Positions 44,857-54,078 of a DNA stretch of 64,000 nucleotides are shown in pieces. The DNA is taken from positions 124,001 to 188,000 of the forward strand of contig NZ_REFP01000010.1 in NCBI RefSeq assembly GCF_003688725.1. The letters run 5' to 3'. The notes below the pieces were generated by a model that was not told the origin of the DNA, did not search any database, and saw only the letters and a list, made by a program, of their open reading frames with translations. Both the position numbers and the translations under genes were made by a program. The first letter of the stretch is position 1; each line of letters starts with the position of its first letter. This stretch comes from Thermoactinomyces vulgaris (GTDB lineage Bacteria > Bacillota > Bacilli > Thermoactinomycetales > Thermoactinomycetaceae).

Positions 44857-44883
44857 TTCGCTCATCCTTTCTTCTTGATGAAA

Positions 44884-46470
44884 TCAATCTAAATAGCGGG
44901 AGGCATTCAGGGTCAAAAATTCGCTGAATTCATCTTCAAACACCAATTCTGAAAATATTTCTTTTGCCTGGTTCAACACACTGTCATCCTGCGCATCTTT
45001 GCGCAACTTGTTGAATTCCTGATCAATCCATTGGCGGACCAATTCCGCAGTGATTTTCCGGCCGTCGGACAAAATCCCTTTTTCATGCCGGATCCAATGC
45101 CAAACCTGCGCCCTGGAAATTTCCGCCGTAGCGGCATCCTCCATCAAATGGTCAATCGCAGCGGCTCCGGATCCTTTGAGCCAAGCCTCCAGATACTGCA
45201 TGGCCACCCGGATGTTTTTCCGGAGTCCATATTCCGTGATCATGCCTTCCGGCACGGCCAACAGATCTTTCGCCTCGATCTTGACATCTTCTCTCTTCTT
45301 GTGAATTTGGTTTTGGGTTGTCATGTATTGGTCAAAAACTTCCTTTGCCACCGGAACCAAACCGGGATGTGCCACCCAGGTCCCGTCATGGCCGTCTTTG
45401 GCTTCTCTCTCTTTATCCAAACGGACTTTTTTCATGGCTTCCGCATTGGCTCTTTCGTCCTGTTTGATCGGAATCTGTGCGGCCATCCCTCCGATGCAGG
45501 GGGCATTTCGACGATGGCAGGTCTGAATGGCCAACAAGGTGTATGCCCGCATAAAGGGCACGGTCATGGTCACCCGTTCCCGGTCCGGCAGAATCACATC
45601 CTCATGGTTTCTCAAACGTTTCAGATAGCTGAAAATATAATCCCAACGACCGCAGTTCAATCCGGCCGAATGCTCACGCAATTCATAAAGAATTTCGTCC
45701 ATTTCAAATGCGGCCATGATGGTTTCAATCAAAACCGTGGCTTTGATCGTCCCTTTCGGAAGGGAAAACTCATGCTCGGCAAACAGAAAGACATCATTCC
45801 ACAACCGTGCTTCCAAGTGACTCTCCAATTTTGGAAGATAAAAGTAAGGACCGGATCCTTTTTCGATCAATTTCTTGGCATTGTGGAAAAAGTAGAGGCC
45901 GAAATCGACCAGTCCTCCCGGAACCGGATTTCCATCCACCAAAATCCGCGTCTCATCCAGATGCCATCCGCGCGGCCGTACGATCAACACAGCCGGGTTG
46001 TCTTTCAACCGGTATTCTTTTCCGTCCGGATTGCGATATTCAATTGTCCCGTTCACCGCATCCCTTAAATGGATTTGACCGCCAATGGTGTTTTTCCAGG
46101 TCGGGGAATTGGCATCTTCGAAATCGGCCATAAAGACGTTGGCTCCGGAATTCAACGCATTAATCACCAGTTTCCGGTCTCCGGCCGGCCCGGTAATCTC
46201 CACCCGCCGATCCTTCAAATCCTCCGGCAACGGGGCAATCGTCCAATCCCCTTCCCGAATGTGTTTGGTCTCCGGCAAAAAATCCGGCAACTCTCCCTGA
46301 TCCAGCCGTTTCTGCCTTTCTTTCCTGTTCAATAACAGTTTGTCTCGCATCGGGCTGAAAGCACGTGCCAGCTTGGCAATAAATTGCAACGCATCGTCGG
46401 ACAAGATTTCCCGATATAAGGGCGGCACCTCTTTAGAAACCCTGATTCCCTCTGACACCAGCTCAGTCAT
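44884..46470 (-). CDS. aceB: Malate synthase A
   Basis: A 528-residue enzyme that condenses glyoxylate with acetyl-CoA to malate, the second step of the bypass. Features include GANVFMADFEDANSPTWKN near residue 108 and VLIETIMAAFEMDEILYELR, GLNCGRWDYIFSYLKR and the late TAEISRAQVWHWIRH. The ATG at 46470 lies behind GGGGAGG. Upstream, the duplicated TTATATAACA (46506-46515 and 46553-46562) suggests repressor control. The bypass lets the cell grow on acetate, fatty acids or other two-carbon sources. Confidence 0.94.
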   Translation of the reverse strand: MTELVSEGIRVSKEVPPLYREILSDDALQFIAKLARAFSPMRDKLLLNRKERQKRLDQGELPDFLPETKHIREGDWTIAPLPEDLKDRRVEITGPAGDRKLVINALNSGANVFMADFEDANSPTWKNTIGGQIHLRDAVNGTIEYRNPDGKEYRLKDNPAVLIVRPRGWHLDETRILVDGNPVPGGLVDFGLYFFHNAKKLIEKGSGPYFYLPKLESHLEARLWNDVFLFAEHEFSLPKGTIKATVLIETIMAAFEMDEILYELREHSAGLNCGRWDYIFSYLKRLRNHEDVILPDRERVTMTVPFMRAYTLLAIQTCHRRNAPCIGGMAAQIPIKQDERANAEAMKKVRLDKEREAKDGHDGTWVAHPGLVPVAKEVFDQYMTTQNQIHKKREDVKIEAKDLLAVPEGMITEYGLRKNIRVAMQYLEAWLKGSGAAAIDHLMEDAATAEISRAQVWHWIRHEKGILSDGRKITAELVRQWIDQEFNKLRKDAQDDSVLNQAKEIFSELVFEDEFSEFLTLNASRYLD

Positions 46471-46550
46471 TCGATGATTCCTCCCCATTTTTGGCCACCT
46501 TATTATTATATAACAGATCTTGTTTTCAACATTTATATTATCACAGTTAC

Positions 46551-46562
46551 TGTTATATAACA
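46551..46562. promoter_or_regulatory. Palindromic site upstream of aceB
   Basis: TGTTATATAACA is a perfect 12-base palindrome. TTATATAACA occurs again at 46506-46515, closer to aceB, 47 bases away. Possible operator pair for the glyoxylate operon; the regulator is not known. Confidence 0.45.
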
Positions 46563-46611
46563 ACAGAAAAATTCATTTTTTTCGAATTTATATTTTTAAC
46601 AAATAAAAATA

Positions 46612-46629
46612 ACCGCTCCACGGAGCGGT
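46612..46629 (-). terminator. Terminator of the 41-residue acidic protein gene
   Basis: ACCGCTCC / GGAGCGGT is a perfect 8-bp stem with a two-base loop, followed on the minus strand by TATTTTTATTTG. Confidence 0.8.
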
Positions 46630-46637
46630 CCAACGGC

Positions 46638-46763
46638 TTAAATGTCAATATCCAATTCGGCGCATTCTTCATCGAGTGTCAACTCAAATTCTTTAATTCC
46701 CGCCTCGAATTCCGGGTCGGGTGATTCAAGCTTGATTTCTGTCGGATCCCATTCTTTTCCCAT
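46638..46763 (-). CDS. Very acidic small protein (41 residues), unknown
   Basis: A 41-residue protein beginning MGKEWDPTEI and ending CAELDIDI, with 14 Asp/Glu. GGGGGAAAGGGA precedes the ATG and a strong terminator follows the stop, so it is a complete gene despite its size. No function is recognised. The gap to the next gene upstream (46764-46945) is AT-rich and shows nothing else. Confidence 0.72.
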   Translation of the reverse strand: MGKEWDPTEIKLESPDPEFEAGIKEFELTLDEECAELDIDI

Positions 46764-46909
46764 TCCCTTTCCCCCTTTTTTGGATGAATGGTGAATCAGA
46801 AATGGAAACAATCCAACGGATCGATGGCAAATGATTGGTATTTATTAATATATTTTATACAATATTTAAATTATTCCTTTTTATGATAAAGCGATTCTTT
46901 CATCTTTTT

Positions 46910-46941
46910 CAAATCAGCCCATCATGAGATGGACTGATTTG
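46910..46941 (-). terminator. Terminator of the AI-2E family gene
   Basis: A 14-bp stem with one mismatch (CAAATCAGCCCATC / GATGGACTGATTTG), followed on the minus strand by AAAAAGATG, a weak tail. Confidence 0.6.
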
Positions 46942-46945
46942 AATA

Positions 46946-48028
46946 TCACCCTTCAGCCCTTTTTTGACGCCACCGCAGCAAAAAGAGCCGATACAGATGA
47001 CTCAACACCACTTTCGTGACGGCATAAACCGGGACCGCCAACAACAACCCCAAAAAACCGACCAGACTTCCGGCAACCAAGAGCAAAACGATAATGGTCA
47101 ACGGATGAATGTTCAAGCTTTTTCCCATCACAAGCGGAGAAACCAGATTTCCTTCAATCTGTTGGGCAACGATGGTGACCACCAGCACTTTGACCACCAT
47201 GCCCGGGGAATCAATCAATGCAACAATGACTGCGGGGATGGTTCCGAGAAACGGGCCGAGAAACGGAATGACGTTAGTAAACATAGTGATGATGGCCAAA
47301 ATCAATGAATACTCCAAGCCGATGATCAAATATCCGATGTAAACCAAAACCCCGACACAAAAACTCACCAAAATTTGTCCTTTGATGTATGAGCTGAGCG
47401 CAAAATCCATATCCGACAAAATCCGCAATCCCTTATCCCTTTCTTTTTCAGGGAGCCATTGCAAAACATAATGGGGAAAACGCTCCCCTTCTTTTAACAT
47501 GAAATAAAGAATGAAAGGAACCGTGATAAAAACCATCACGATATTGGTCAGCACTTGGAAGAAGTTGGCGACATTGGCGCCGATCGCTTTATAACTGGAA
47601 TTCAAGTAATTGGTCACATAGGTCATGATTTTCTTCCAATCCAGGTTGTCATTCACCCACGGATGATGGCTCCACCGGATTAACTCTTCTTTGGCCGCAT
47701 CGGTGATCGCCGGCAAATTTTGGATTAAATGGGTCAACTGTTCTTGCAGAACCGGCGCCACCAACGAACCGAGCAAAAACAACAAGCCGATGATGGCAAG
47801 GTAAATCAACAAAATGGAGATGGTGCGGGGAATCTTTTTCTTCTCCAGCCAGCGGACCAACGGCCGGAACAAATAAAATAAAATCCCCGCCAGCAAAAAT
47901 GGGAAAAACAAGGTTTGCACCAACACCACCAAAGGTTGAAAAATAAAGTTCACTTGATTCGCCAACAAAATAATCAATAATATAATGATGATCCCATATC
48001 CGATCCGAAATGCCTTTGTATCCGGCAT
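46946..48028 (-). CDS. AI-2E family transporter (YtvI/YrrI-like membrane protein)
   Basis: A 360-residue polytopic protein with seven or eight helices in the UPF0118/AI-2E exporter layout: paired helices at the N-terminus, a soluble loop (about residues 85-150) and a C-terminal bundle with TNVIPFLGPFLGTIPAVIVALID. Family members export autoinducer-2 or small ions, and some act as sodium or lithium/proton antiporters, so the substrate is open. The gene follows the YihY gene by six bases. Confidence 0.87.
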   Translation of the reverse strand: MPDTKAFRIGYGIIIILLIILLANQVNFIFQPLVVLVQTLFFPFLLAGILFYLFRPLVRWLEKKKIPRTISILLIYLAIIGLLFLLGSLVAPVLQEQLTHLIQNLPAITDAAKEELIRWSHHPWVNDNLDWKKIMTYVTNYLNSSYKAIGANVANFFQVLTNIVMVFITVPFILYFMLKEGERFPHYVLQWLPEKERDKGLRILSDMDFALSSYIKGQILVSFCVGVLVYIGYLIIGLEYSLILAIITMFTNVIPFLGPFLGTIPAVIVALIDSPGMVVKVLVVTIVAQQIEGNLVSPLVMGKSLNIHPLTIIVLLLVAGSLVGFLGLLLAVPVYAVTKVVLSHLYRLFLLRWRQKRAEG

Positions 48029-48034
48029 AAGCTC

Positions 48035-48859
48035 TCAACTCTCCCATCTGTCCCGTTTTTTCAATTGTCCAAAGGTGGCATTAATCATCCCGCCCAATAT
48101 CAAAATCATGGCAGACAAATATATCCATCCCACCAATACAATAATAGCACCCAAATTCCCGTAAATATGTGAATAATTGTTGATTGAAGCATAATAAGAA
48201 AAAGCCAGCGAGCTGAGTTGCCAGCCGATCGTCGAAAAAACGGCCCCGGGCAAAGCTTCCATCGTGCCGATTTTCCGGTTGGGCGCAAATTTGTACACAA
48301 AGAAAAACACCAGAAACAGAACGCAACTGCTTAAAATCCACCGCAGCCAAATCCATACTTCATAAAAAAAGTCACTCAACCCGAGCAGACCGAACACAAA
48401 CTCTCCGATGATCTTTCCAAACACCGGCAATATCAAAGAAACCGTGATGGCGATCAAAAGCCCCATCATTAAAACAATTCCCAAAAGCCACTGGATGAGA
48501 AACGGCCGGGTTTGTTCGACCTGATAAGCATTATTCAAGATGCGGATGACCGATTGAAAAGCGATGGAAGCCAAATATAACGTGACAATCAGGCTGACCG
48601 AAAAAATGCCTCCCCGCTGTTGATCCAATATGACCCGCAAATTGTTCTCCACAAGCACATACGTATCTTCCGGCGCAAAAGGCTGGATCAAACGCAGGAT
48701 GTTGTCGCTGGAAACAGGAAGATAAGCCAGCACGGTTACCGTAAACAATAAAAACGGAAACAAAGACATCAAGAAGTAATAAGCCAACTGGGCGGCAAGA
48801 TCATAAAGCCTTTCTTTCAAGATCCGTTGTTTCAATTCCCTGATGAATACCCAAAACAC
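48035..48859 (-). CDS. YihY/BrkB family inner-membrane protein
   Basis: A 274-residue membrane protein with six helices. The family core LAYYFLMSLFPFLLFTVTVL and SIAFQSVIRILNNAYQVEQTRPF, and late FGQLKKRD, is visible. Function is uncertain; it was once thought to be RNase BN. GTG at 48859 follows GGAGGT by seven bases; a TTG five codons upstream overlaps that ribosome site. It is co-transcribed with the AI-2E family gene. Confidence 0.86.
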   Translation of the reverse strand: MFWVFIRELKQRILKERLYDLAAQLAYYFLMSLFPFLLFTVTVLAYLPVSSDNILRLIQPFAPEDTYVLVENNLRVILDQQRGGIFSVSLIVTLYLASIAFQSVIRILNNAYQVEQTRPFLIQWLLGIVLMMGLLIAITVSLILPVFGKIIGEFVFGLLGLSDFFYEVWIWLRWILSSCVLFLVFFFVYKFAPNRKIGTMEALPGAVFSTIGWQLSSLAFSYYASINNYSHIYGNLGAIIVLVGWIYLSAMILILGGMINATFGQLKKRDRWES

Positions 48860-49102
48860 AATGTTTACCTCCAAAGTTGAACCATTTTATTCCAACCGAA
48901 ACGGATGGATGATCGGAATCTTTTTTTTTAATTTTTTTTTCGTCTTTTCTGCTTTTTTAAACCTCCTTCTTTTTCTTCTTACTTTTATTTCCTTGTCCCG
49001 GCTGCTTTAGTAATGACAAATTTGAAAATCCCGCAAAAAACTTCCTTTTATATTTAAGAAGTTTAAAAAACACTCATTCCCATTTTTTTAAAAAAGGTGT
49101 AA

Positions 49103-49108
49103 TATAAT
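49103..49108 (+). promoter_or_regulatory. -10 box of the RRNPP regulator gene
   Basis: A perfect TATAAT lies 30 bases before the start codon. The -35 region is AT-rich but not canonical. The surrounding 48860-49137 stretch holds no gene. Confidence 0.4.
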
Positions 49109-49137
49109 AATAATTAACGGATTGTGAGGTGATCGGT

Positions 49138-50469
49138 TTGAAACAATTGGCCCTTCACGAAATCGGTGAAGTGATTCGCAAGGTTCGAAAAGACCGCGGT
49201 TTGAGATTGGAAGACCTTGCCGATGAAAACATTTCACCGGCGACGGTTTCCAACATCGAGCGTGGGGTCGCCCATGTGAGTCCTGAGAAAATTTCATATC
49301 TTCTGGAAAAATTGAATCTCCCCATGCGTAAATTACCAGAAATGCTCATGAAAGAGCAAGAAAAATTAAAAAAAGTTAAGTTTGAACTTCTCTCCATTGC
49401 CACATTGCGAAGAATCGGCCTGATCGATGAAGCATTGAAACGCCTGGATGCGCTTAATCTGGATGAAAACAACCCGTTCATCGCCCAAGCTTACTATTAC
49501 AAAGGCGAGTGCTACATGAGCAAGCAAAAGTGGAAACAGGCTGAGCGCACCTTGTATAATGCCCTTCGCATTTCTCAGCAAAACCCTTATAAAGAAAGCA
49601 ATATGGAAGCAGCCAGTTATCTTTTGCTCGGCTTGATCCGTTACAAACAAAACAATATCGAACAGGCCCTGGAAATGACAAACAACGGCATTGAAGCCTT
49701 TAAAGACTCAGGAGATAATCAGCACATCAAATATTTATTATACCGCAACAAAGGTGTTTACCTCCAGCGCATGGGACGAATCACCGAAGGGATGCGCCTG
49801 GTTCAGGATATATGGGATATGATCCCCCAAATCAACGATATCAGCACCCTGCTCAGCTTCTATTGGTTGCGCGCCGAATTTTCCCGCTTGTCCGGCTTGT
49901 TGGATGAAGCCATTGATTATGCGACAGAAGGCATCGAGATTTCGAGAAACAACAAGCAGTATGACAGCATGTGTGATTTATGGACGGTTCTCGGCAGTGT
50001 TTACACTGCAAAAAAAGAATGGGAAATGGCAGAAACTTCGTTCAAAATGGCTTTGAAACTGGAAGGAAAATTCCCGCCTGACCAGCGGCTGACCACGGTT
50101 TACACCCGCCTGGGCATCCTCTACATCAAACAAGGCCGCAACGACGAAGCCAGCCAGATGTTAAAAACGGCAATCCGGTTGGCTGAGAAGTTTAACGACG
50201 CTCCCCGCTTAAGCACCAGTCTTATTATTCTCGGTGATTTGTGCCTGATGTGCAACCAAAGGGATGAGGCAATATTAACTTATAAGAAAGCGCTTGAAAT
50301 ATCTCAAAAACATAAGTATCAGGATAAAGAATTCAAAATTTGGTTTAGTTTGGCACGCTGTTATGATGGACATGATGAAAAGGAATTTCAGAATTGCATG
50401 CGAAATATGTATAATGTAAAAAAAGGTTTTAATAGATGGGAGGTAGAGGATTATGAAAATAACATCTAA
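49138..50469 (+). CDS. RRNPP-type regulator: XRE helix-turn-helix plus tetratricopeptide repeats
   Basis: A 443-residue regulator. The N-terminal XRE domain (about residues 5-60) shows IGEVIRKVRKDRGLRLEDLADENISPATVSNIERG. The rest is made of TPR-like helical pairs, with repeated patterns such as AYYYKGECYMSKQKWKQAERTLYNALRI and TRLGILYIKQGRNDEASQMLKTAIRLAEK. This is the plan of PlcR, NprR, AimR and related RRNPP receptors, where TPRs bind a short re-imported peptide. TTG at 49138 follows GAGGTGAT. Its stop overlaps a secreted pro-peptide gene with four identical heptapeptides, the expected ligand. Confidence 0.9.
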   Translation: MKQLALHEIGEVIRKVRKDRGLRLEDLADENISPATVSNIERGVAHVSPEKISYLLEKLNLPMRKLPEMLMKEQEKLKKVKFELLSIATLRRIGLIDEALKRLDALNLDENNPFIAQAYYYKGECYMSKQKWKQAERTLYNALRISQQNPYKESNMEAASYLLLGLIRYKQNNIEQALEMTNNGIEAFKDSGDNQHIKYLLYRNKGVYLQRMGRITEGMRLVQDIWDMIPQINDISTLLSFYWLRAEFSRLSGLLDEAIDYATEGIEISRNNKQYDSMCDLWTVLGSVYTAKKEWEMAETSFKMALKLEGKFPPDQRLTTVYTRLGILYIKQGRNDEASQMLKTAIRLAEKFNDAPRLSTSLIILGDLCLMCNQRDEAILTYKKALEISQKHKYQDKEFKIWFSLARCYDGHDEKEFQNCMRNMYNVKKGFNRWEVEDYENNI

Positions 50470-50674
50470 ATTTATTGTCTCCGGGGTTGTGGCTGCTGCT
50501 GTGGGATTGACCGGATTTGCCTGCCCCACGGTTCATGCAGCTCAAAGTGAACCGGGCGGATTAATCGCTCCCTTCCAAAGCGAACCGGGTGGATTATCCA
50601 TCGAGGCGAATCCCTCCCAAAGCGAACCGGGCGGATTGGCAACTCTTTTTCAAAGCGAGCCAGGCGGACTTTAA
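50453..50674 (+). CDS. Secreted multi-copy signalling pro-peptide (4 x QSEPGGL)
   Basis: A 73-residue precursor. A signal peptide (about 1-29) has a cleavage site after VHA. The exported part contains QSEPGGL four times: residues 31-37, 42-48, 56-62 and 67-73, the last at the very C-terminus. Spacers are IAPF, SIEANPS and ATLF. The four DNA copies differ at several codon third positions but the peptide is identical. The gene overlaps the receptor gene by 17 bases and has GGGAGGT before its ATG. Mature signal is probably QSEPGGL or a trimmed form; the processing protease is unknown. Confidence 0.88.
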   Translation: MKITSKFIVSGVVAAAVGLTGFACPTVHAAQSEPGGLIAPFQSEPGGLSIEANPSQSEPGGLATLFQSEPGGL

Positions 50675-50694
50675 AAAGGAAGATTCTTTCATTG

Positions 50695-50719
50695 GATCCT
50701 CTTCAGAGGATCTTTTTTT
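50695..50719 (+). terminator. Terminator of the quorum-sensing cassette
   Basis: GATCCTC / GAGGATC with a four-base loop and a run of seven T. Confidence 0.88.
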
Positions 50720-50837
50720 AGTGCTGATAAGTCTTTCGGTTTTCGATGAATGAGGAGATATGATATACTTTTGTTCATGTGATACGGTACACAAAAAAGT
50801 GTCCCCCTTACCCTTCGACAAAGAAAGGATGTATTAA

Positions 50838-51545
50838 ATGAAGGAAATGGATGCACATCAAATCATTGAGTTTATTCAAAAAAGCGAAAAAAAGACTCCC
50901 GTGAAAGTACACATTAAAGGGGATTTGGAACATATTGATTTTAAAGGTGCCCAAACCTTCATCAACAACGGGGTGGGCGTTGTTTTTGGCGACTGGAAAG
51001 AACTCCAACCCATTCTTGAAGAAAACAAAGACAAAATTAAAGACTATGTCATCGAAAACGACCGACGAAACTCGGCCATTCCTCTCTTGGATTTGAAAGA
51101 CATTCCGGCACGGATTGAACCGGGCGCCATCATCCGCGAAAATGTCGAAATCGGAAAAAACGCAGTCATTATGATGGGGGCCATGATTAATATCGGAGCT
51201 GTCATCGGTGAAGGAACCATGATCGATATGAACGTGGTGGTCGGCGGCCGCGGAACCATCGGGAAAAACTGCCACATCGGTGCAGGCACCGTGATTGCCG
51301 GCGTGATTGAGCCTCCTTCCGCAAAGCCCGTCGTGATTGAAGACGATGTCGTAATTGGTGCCAATGCCGTGATTCTGGAAGGGGTCCGGGTCGGAAAAGG
51401 AGCGGTTGTTGCCGCCGGTGCGGTCGTGACCAAAGACGTTCCCCCAAACAGTGTGGTGGCGGGAACCCCGGCACGCGTCATCAAATCCATTGACAGCCAA
51501 ACCCGTTCCAAAACCGAAGTGATTCAGGCATTGCGCGAACTTTAA
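50838..51545 (+). CDS. dapH: 2,3,4,5-tetrahydropyridine-2,6-dicarboxylate N-acetyltransferase
   Basis: A 235-residue left-handed beta-helix acetyltransferase of the acetylated branch of lysine/DAP synthesis. Hexapeptide repeats run from about residue 95 to 215 ([36 protein letters not shown] and following), after the N-terminal alpha domain with [19 protein letters not shown]. It heads an operon with an aminotransferase and a deacetylase of the same branch. AAAGGATG precedes the ATG. Confidence 0.94.
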   Translation: MKEMDAHQIIEFIQKSEKKTPVKVHIKGDLEHIDFKGAQTFINNGVGVVFGDWKELQPILEENKDKIKDYVIENDRRNSAIPLLDLKDIPARIEPGAIIRENVEIGKNAVIMMGAMINIGAVIGEGTMIDMNVVVGGRGTIGKNCHIGAGTVIAGVIEPPSAKPVVIEDDVVIGANAVILEGVRVGKGAVVAAGAVVTKDVPPNSVVAGTPARVIKSIDSQTRSKTEVIQALREL

Positions 51546-51597
51546 AACATCCAAGCCCCATTCAGGGGCTCATTTTATATTTGCAGGAGGAACGAGT

Positions 51598-52815
51598 ATG
51601 TCAGACTGGCAACATCTGGATCAAACTTATCTTTTTCCAACCGTCCGGCGGCTGCCGGTCACCATTGCCGCGGCCGAAAACAATTGGTTAATCGACACTG
51701 AAGGAAAGCGCTATTTGGATCTGTTCACGGGCCTTGCCGTCAATATTTTGGGACACTCCCATCCCCATTTGATGAAAGCGTTGAATGAACAGGGACACCG
51801 CTTTTTGCACATCTCCAATCTTTTTCTCAACCCGCCGGCCATCCGTCTCGCTCAACGGCTGGTTCAAAACACCGTCGGCACCGGCCGGGTCTATTTTGGC
51901 AATTCCGGAGCCGAAGCCACTGAAGCAGCCATCAAGCTGATCCATAAATGGTCAGTCAAACATGCTCCGGACAAAAAAGGGATCGTCGTGTTGAAAAACA
52001 GTTTCCATGGCCGTACGTTGGGCGCCTTGAAACTAACCCGCCAACCCGGGGTGTATCAGGATTATCCGCTGATTGACTATCCGGTTTATGAAGTGGAAGC
52101 CAACCAACCGGAAGAATTGATCCGGGTTTGCGAAGAAAACCGGCCCGCCGCCATCCTGGTGGAACCGATTTTGGGATCCGGGGGCATCATCCCGCTGACG
52201 GAAGAATATCTGCAAACCATTCAGCAAATCTGCCAATCCAAAGAAATACTTTTCTTGGTTGATGAGATCCAAACGGGCCTCGGGCGCACGGGCACCCTTT
52301 TTGCTTATCAGGCTTATTCACTGAAACCGGACTTGATTTTGTTCGGAAAGGGGATCGGGGGCGGCTTGCCGCTGAGCGGAATCATTGCCGGCGAGAAACT
52401 GCAAAATGAATTCAAACCCGGGGATCACGGAACGACCTTTGCCCCCTCCCCGTTGAGCGCCGCCCTCGGCAACGCGGTGTTGGATGTCTTATTGGAACAA
52501 GGCATGTTGGAACGAGGAAAGAAAACAGCCGATTTGTTGTGGTCCCGTTTACATGAACTCAAAGAAACTTTTCCAACCCTGATTCAAAGCATCCGGGGGC
52601 GCGGCATGATGATCGGAATCCGGACTTGTCTTTCTCCGGAGGCACTTCAATCTTTGCAAAAAAACCTGATGGAAGACGGCATTTTGGTCAATATTACCGC
52701 TGGAACCGTGATACGGCTGCTTCCTCCCCTGACACTGACGGAAGAAGAAATCGACACACTCATGGCAGCATTGAACAAACACCTGCAAGCAAGAAAACTG
52801 GAAGAGGAGGGTTAA
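51598..52815 (+). CDS. Class III aminotransferase, likely N-acetyl-L,L-diaminopimelate aminotransferase (ArgD-like)
   Basis: A 405-residue PLP enzyme of the acetylornithine-aminotransferase group. Signatures: [23 protein letters not shown], the [11 protein letters not shown] segment and the PLP lysine in [14 protein letters not shown] (Lys near 250). Its place between dapH and the N-acetyl-DAP deacetylase suggests that it makes N-acetyl-L,L-DAP, a step often done by class I enzymes (PatA) in Bacillus. An argD role is the alternative. AGGAGGAACGAG precedes the ATG. Confidence 0.87.
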   Translation: MSDWQHLDQTYLFPTVRRLPVTIAAAENNWLIDTEGKRYLDLFTGLAVNILGHSHPHLMKALNEQGHRFLHISNLFLNPPAIRLAQRLVQNTVGTGRVYFGNSGAEATEAAIKLIHKWSVKHAPDKKGIVVLKNSFHGRTLGALKLTRQPGVYQDYPLIDYPVYEVEANQPEELIRVCEENRPAAILVEPILGSGGIIPLTEEYLQTIQQICQSKEILFLVDEIQTGLGRTGTLFAYQAYSLKPDLILFGKGIGGGLPLSGIIAGEKLQNEFKPGDHGTTFAPSPLSAALGNAVLDVLLEQGMLERGKKTADLLWSRLHELKETFPTLIQSIRGRGMMIGIRTCLSPEALQSLQKNLMEDGILVNITAGTVIRLLPPLTLTEEEIDTLMAALNKHLQARKLEEEG

Positions 52816-52817
52816 GA

Positions 52818-53966
52818 TTGGATGTCAAGCAAGCTTCGCCTTTTATCGAATTGCGGCATCAGTTGCATCAAATTCCGGAACCCGGCTTTCAGGAATTCAA
52901 AACCCAGAAACATCTGTTGAATTATCTGGAAACCTTGCCAAAACACCGGCGGATCATTCGCACTTGGAAGACGGGTATCTTGGTGAAAGTTCCCGGAAAA
53001 AACCCGAAAAAATGCATCGGTTACCGGACCGATATGGACGGGCTCCCGATGGAAGAACAAACTTCCTATCCCTTCCGCTCGCTTCACGAAGGTTATATGC
53101 ATGCATGCGGACACGACATGCACATGGCAATCGCTTTGGGCATTTTAACGCATTTTGTCCATCATGAAACGGACGATGACCTGCTTTTCATTTTCCAACC
53201 GGCGGAAGAAGGGCCCGGAGGCGCATGGCCGATGCTGCAAAGCCCTGAATTTAATGAATGGAGACCAGATGTCATCTTTGCGCTTCATGTCGCTCCGGAA
53301 TATCCTGTCGGAACCATTGCCTTGCGTCCGGGTTTGCTCTTTGCCAATACATCAGAACTTTTCATCGATCTTCACGGGACCGGCGGCCATGCAGCCCGTC
53401 CCCATCTGGCCAATGATATGGTCATCGCCTGTGCCCAACTGGTCCAGCAACTTCAAACCGTTGTTTCCCGCAATCTGGATCCTTTGGATGCCGCCATCAT
53501 CACGATCGGAAAAATTGAAGCCGGCACGAAACAAAATATCATTGCCGGCCATGCCCGTCTGGAAGGAACCATCCGCACCAAATCCATCGAGTCCATGAAC
53601 TTGGTCAAGAACCGGATCCGGGAATTGGTCCGGGGCATCGAAACCGGCTTTCAATGCCGGGCGGACATCGATTGGGGATGCAACTACTGCCAAGTCTACA
53701 ATGATGAAAAATGGACAAAGTCTTTCATGGAGTTCGTCAACAGACATACTCCTTACGAGCTGGTGCAATGCGATGAATCGATGGCCGGAGAAGATTTTGG
53801 TTACTTTTTAAATGAAATTCCCGGATTTATGTTTTGGCTGGGTGTGGAGACCCCGTACGGATTGCACCATCCCAAAATGGAACCCCGGGATGAAGCGATT
53901 CCCGTCGCTGTTTCGGTCATGACCAAATACTTGGAACACTTGGGCAACCGCCCGCAAACATGGTGA
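52818..53966 (+). CDS. N-acetyldiaminopimelate deacetylase (M20 family)
   Basis: A 382-residue dimetal amidohydrolase that releases acetate from N-acetyl-L,L-DAP. M20 motifs: [13 protein letters not shown] (His replaced by the pattern YRTD), ACGHDMHMA with metal ligands, QPAEEGPGG and GEDFGYFL. Related to B. subtilis YkuR. TTG at 52818 follows GAGGAGGG; the frame is open upstream only as an overlap with the aminotransferase. The last gene of the dap operon, ending in a strong terminator. Confidence 0.92.
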   Translation: MDVKQASPFIELRHQLHQIPEPGFQEFKTQKHLLNYLETLPKHRRIIRTWKTGILVKVPGKNPKKCIGYRTDMDGLPMEEQTSYPFRSLHEGYMHACGHDMHMAIALGILTHFVHHETDDDLLFIFQPAEEGPGGAWPMLQSPEFNEWRPDVIFALHVAPEYPVGTIALRPGLLFANTSELFIDLHGTGGHAARPHLANDMVIACAQLVQQLQTVVSRNLDPLDAAIITIGKIEAGTKQNIIAGHARLEGTIRTKSIESMNLVKNRIRELVRGIETGFQCRADIDWGCNYCQVYNDEKWTKSFMEFVNRHTPYELVQCDESMAGEDFGYFLNEIPGFMFWLGVETPYGLHHPKMEPRDEAIPVAVSVMTKYLEHLGNRPQTW

Positions 53967-53991
53967 CATCCTCTTACGAGGATGTTTTTTT
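53966..53991 (+). terminator. Terminator of the dap operon
   Basis: ACATCCTC / GAGGATGT with a TTAC loop and a run of seven T; it touches the stop codon. Confidence 0.85.
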
Positions 53992-54078
53992 AGCCCAAAA
54001 TCCAAAAGAAAGGTTTACCTTTTGTTCATCTCAGGGTACTATATAATAGAACAATGTTATGTTATGGAGGTTGCATCA

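Noticed and set aside
45031-46068. Long plus-strand frame opposite aceB
   Set aside because: Antisense shadow of a strongly conserved malate synthase; no ribosome site and biased composition.
50543-50671. Repeats near 50.6 kb read as a short CRISPR or DNA repeat array
   Set aside because: Repeat units are 21 bases, in frame, with synonymous differences and spacers of 12-21 bases coding for protein; they belong to a pro-peptide gene.
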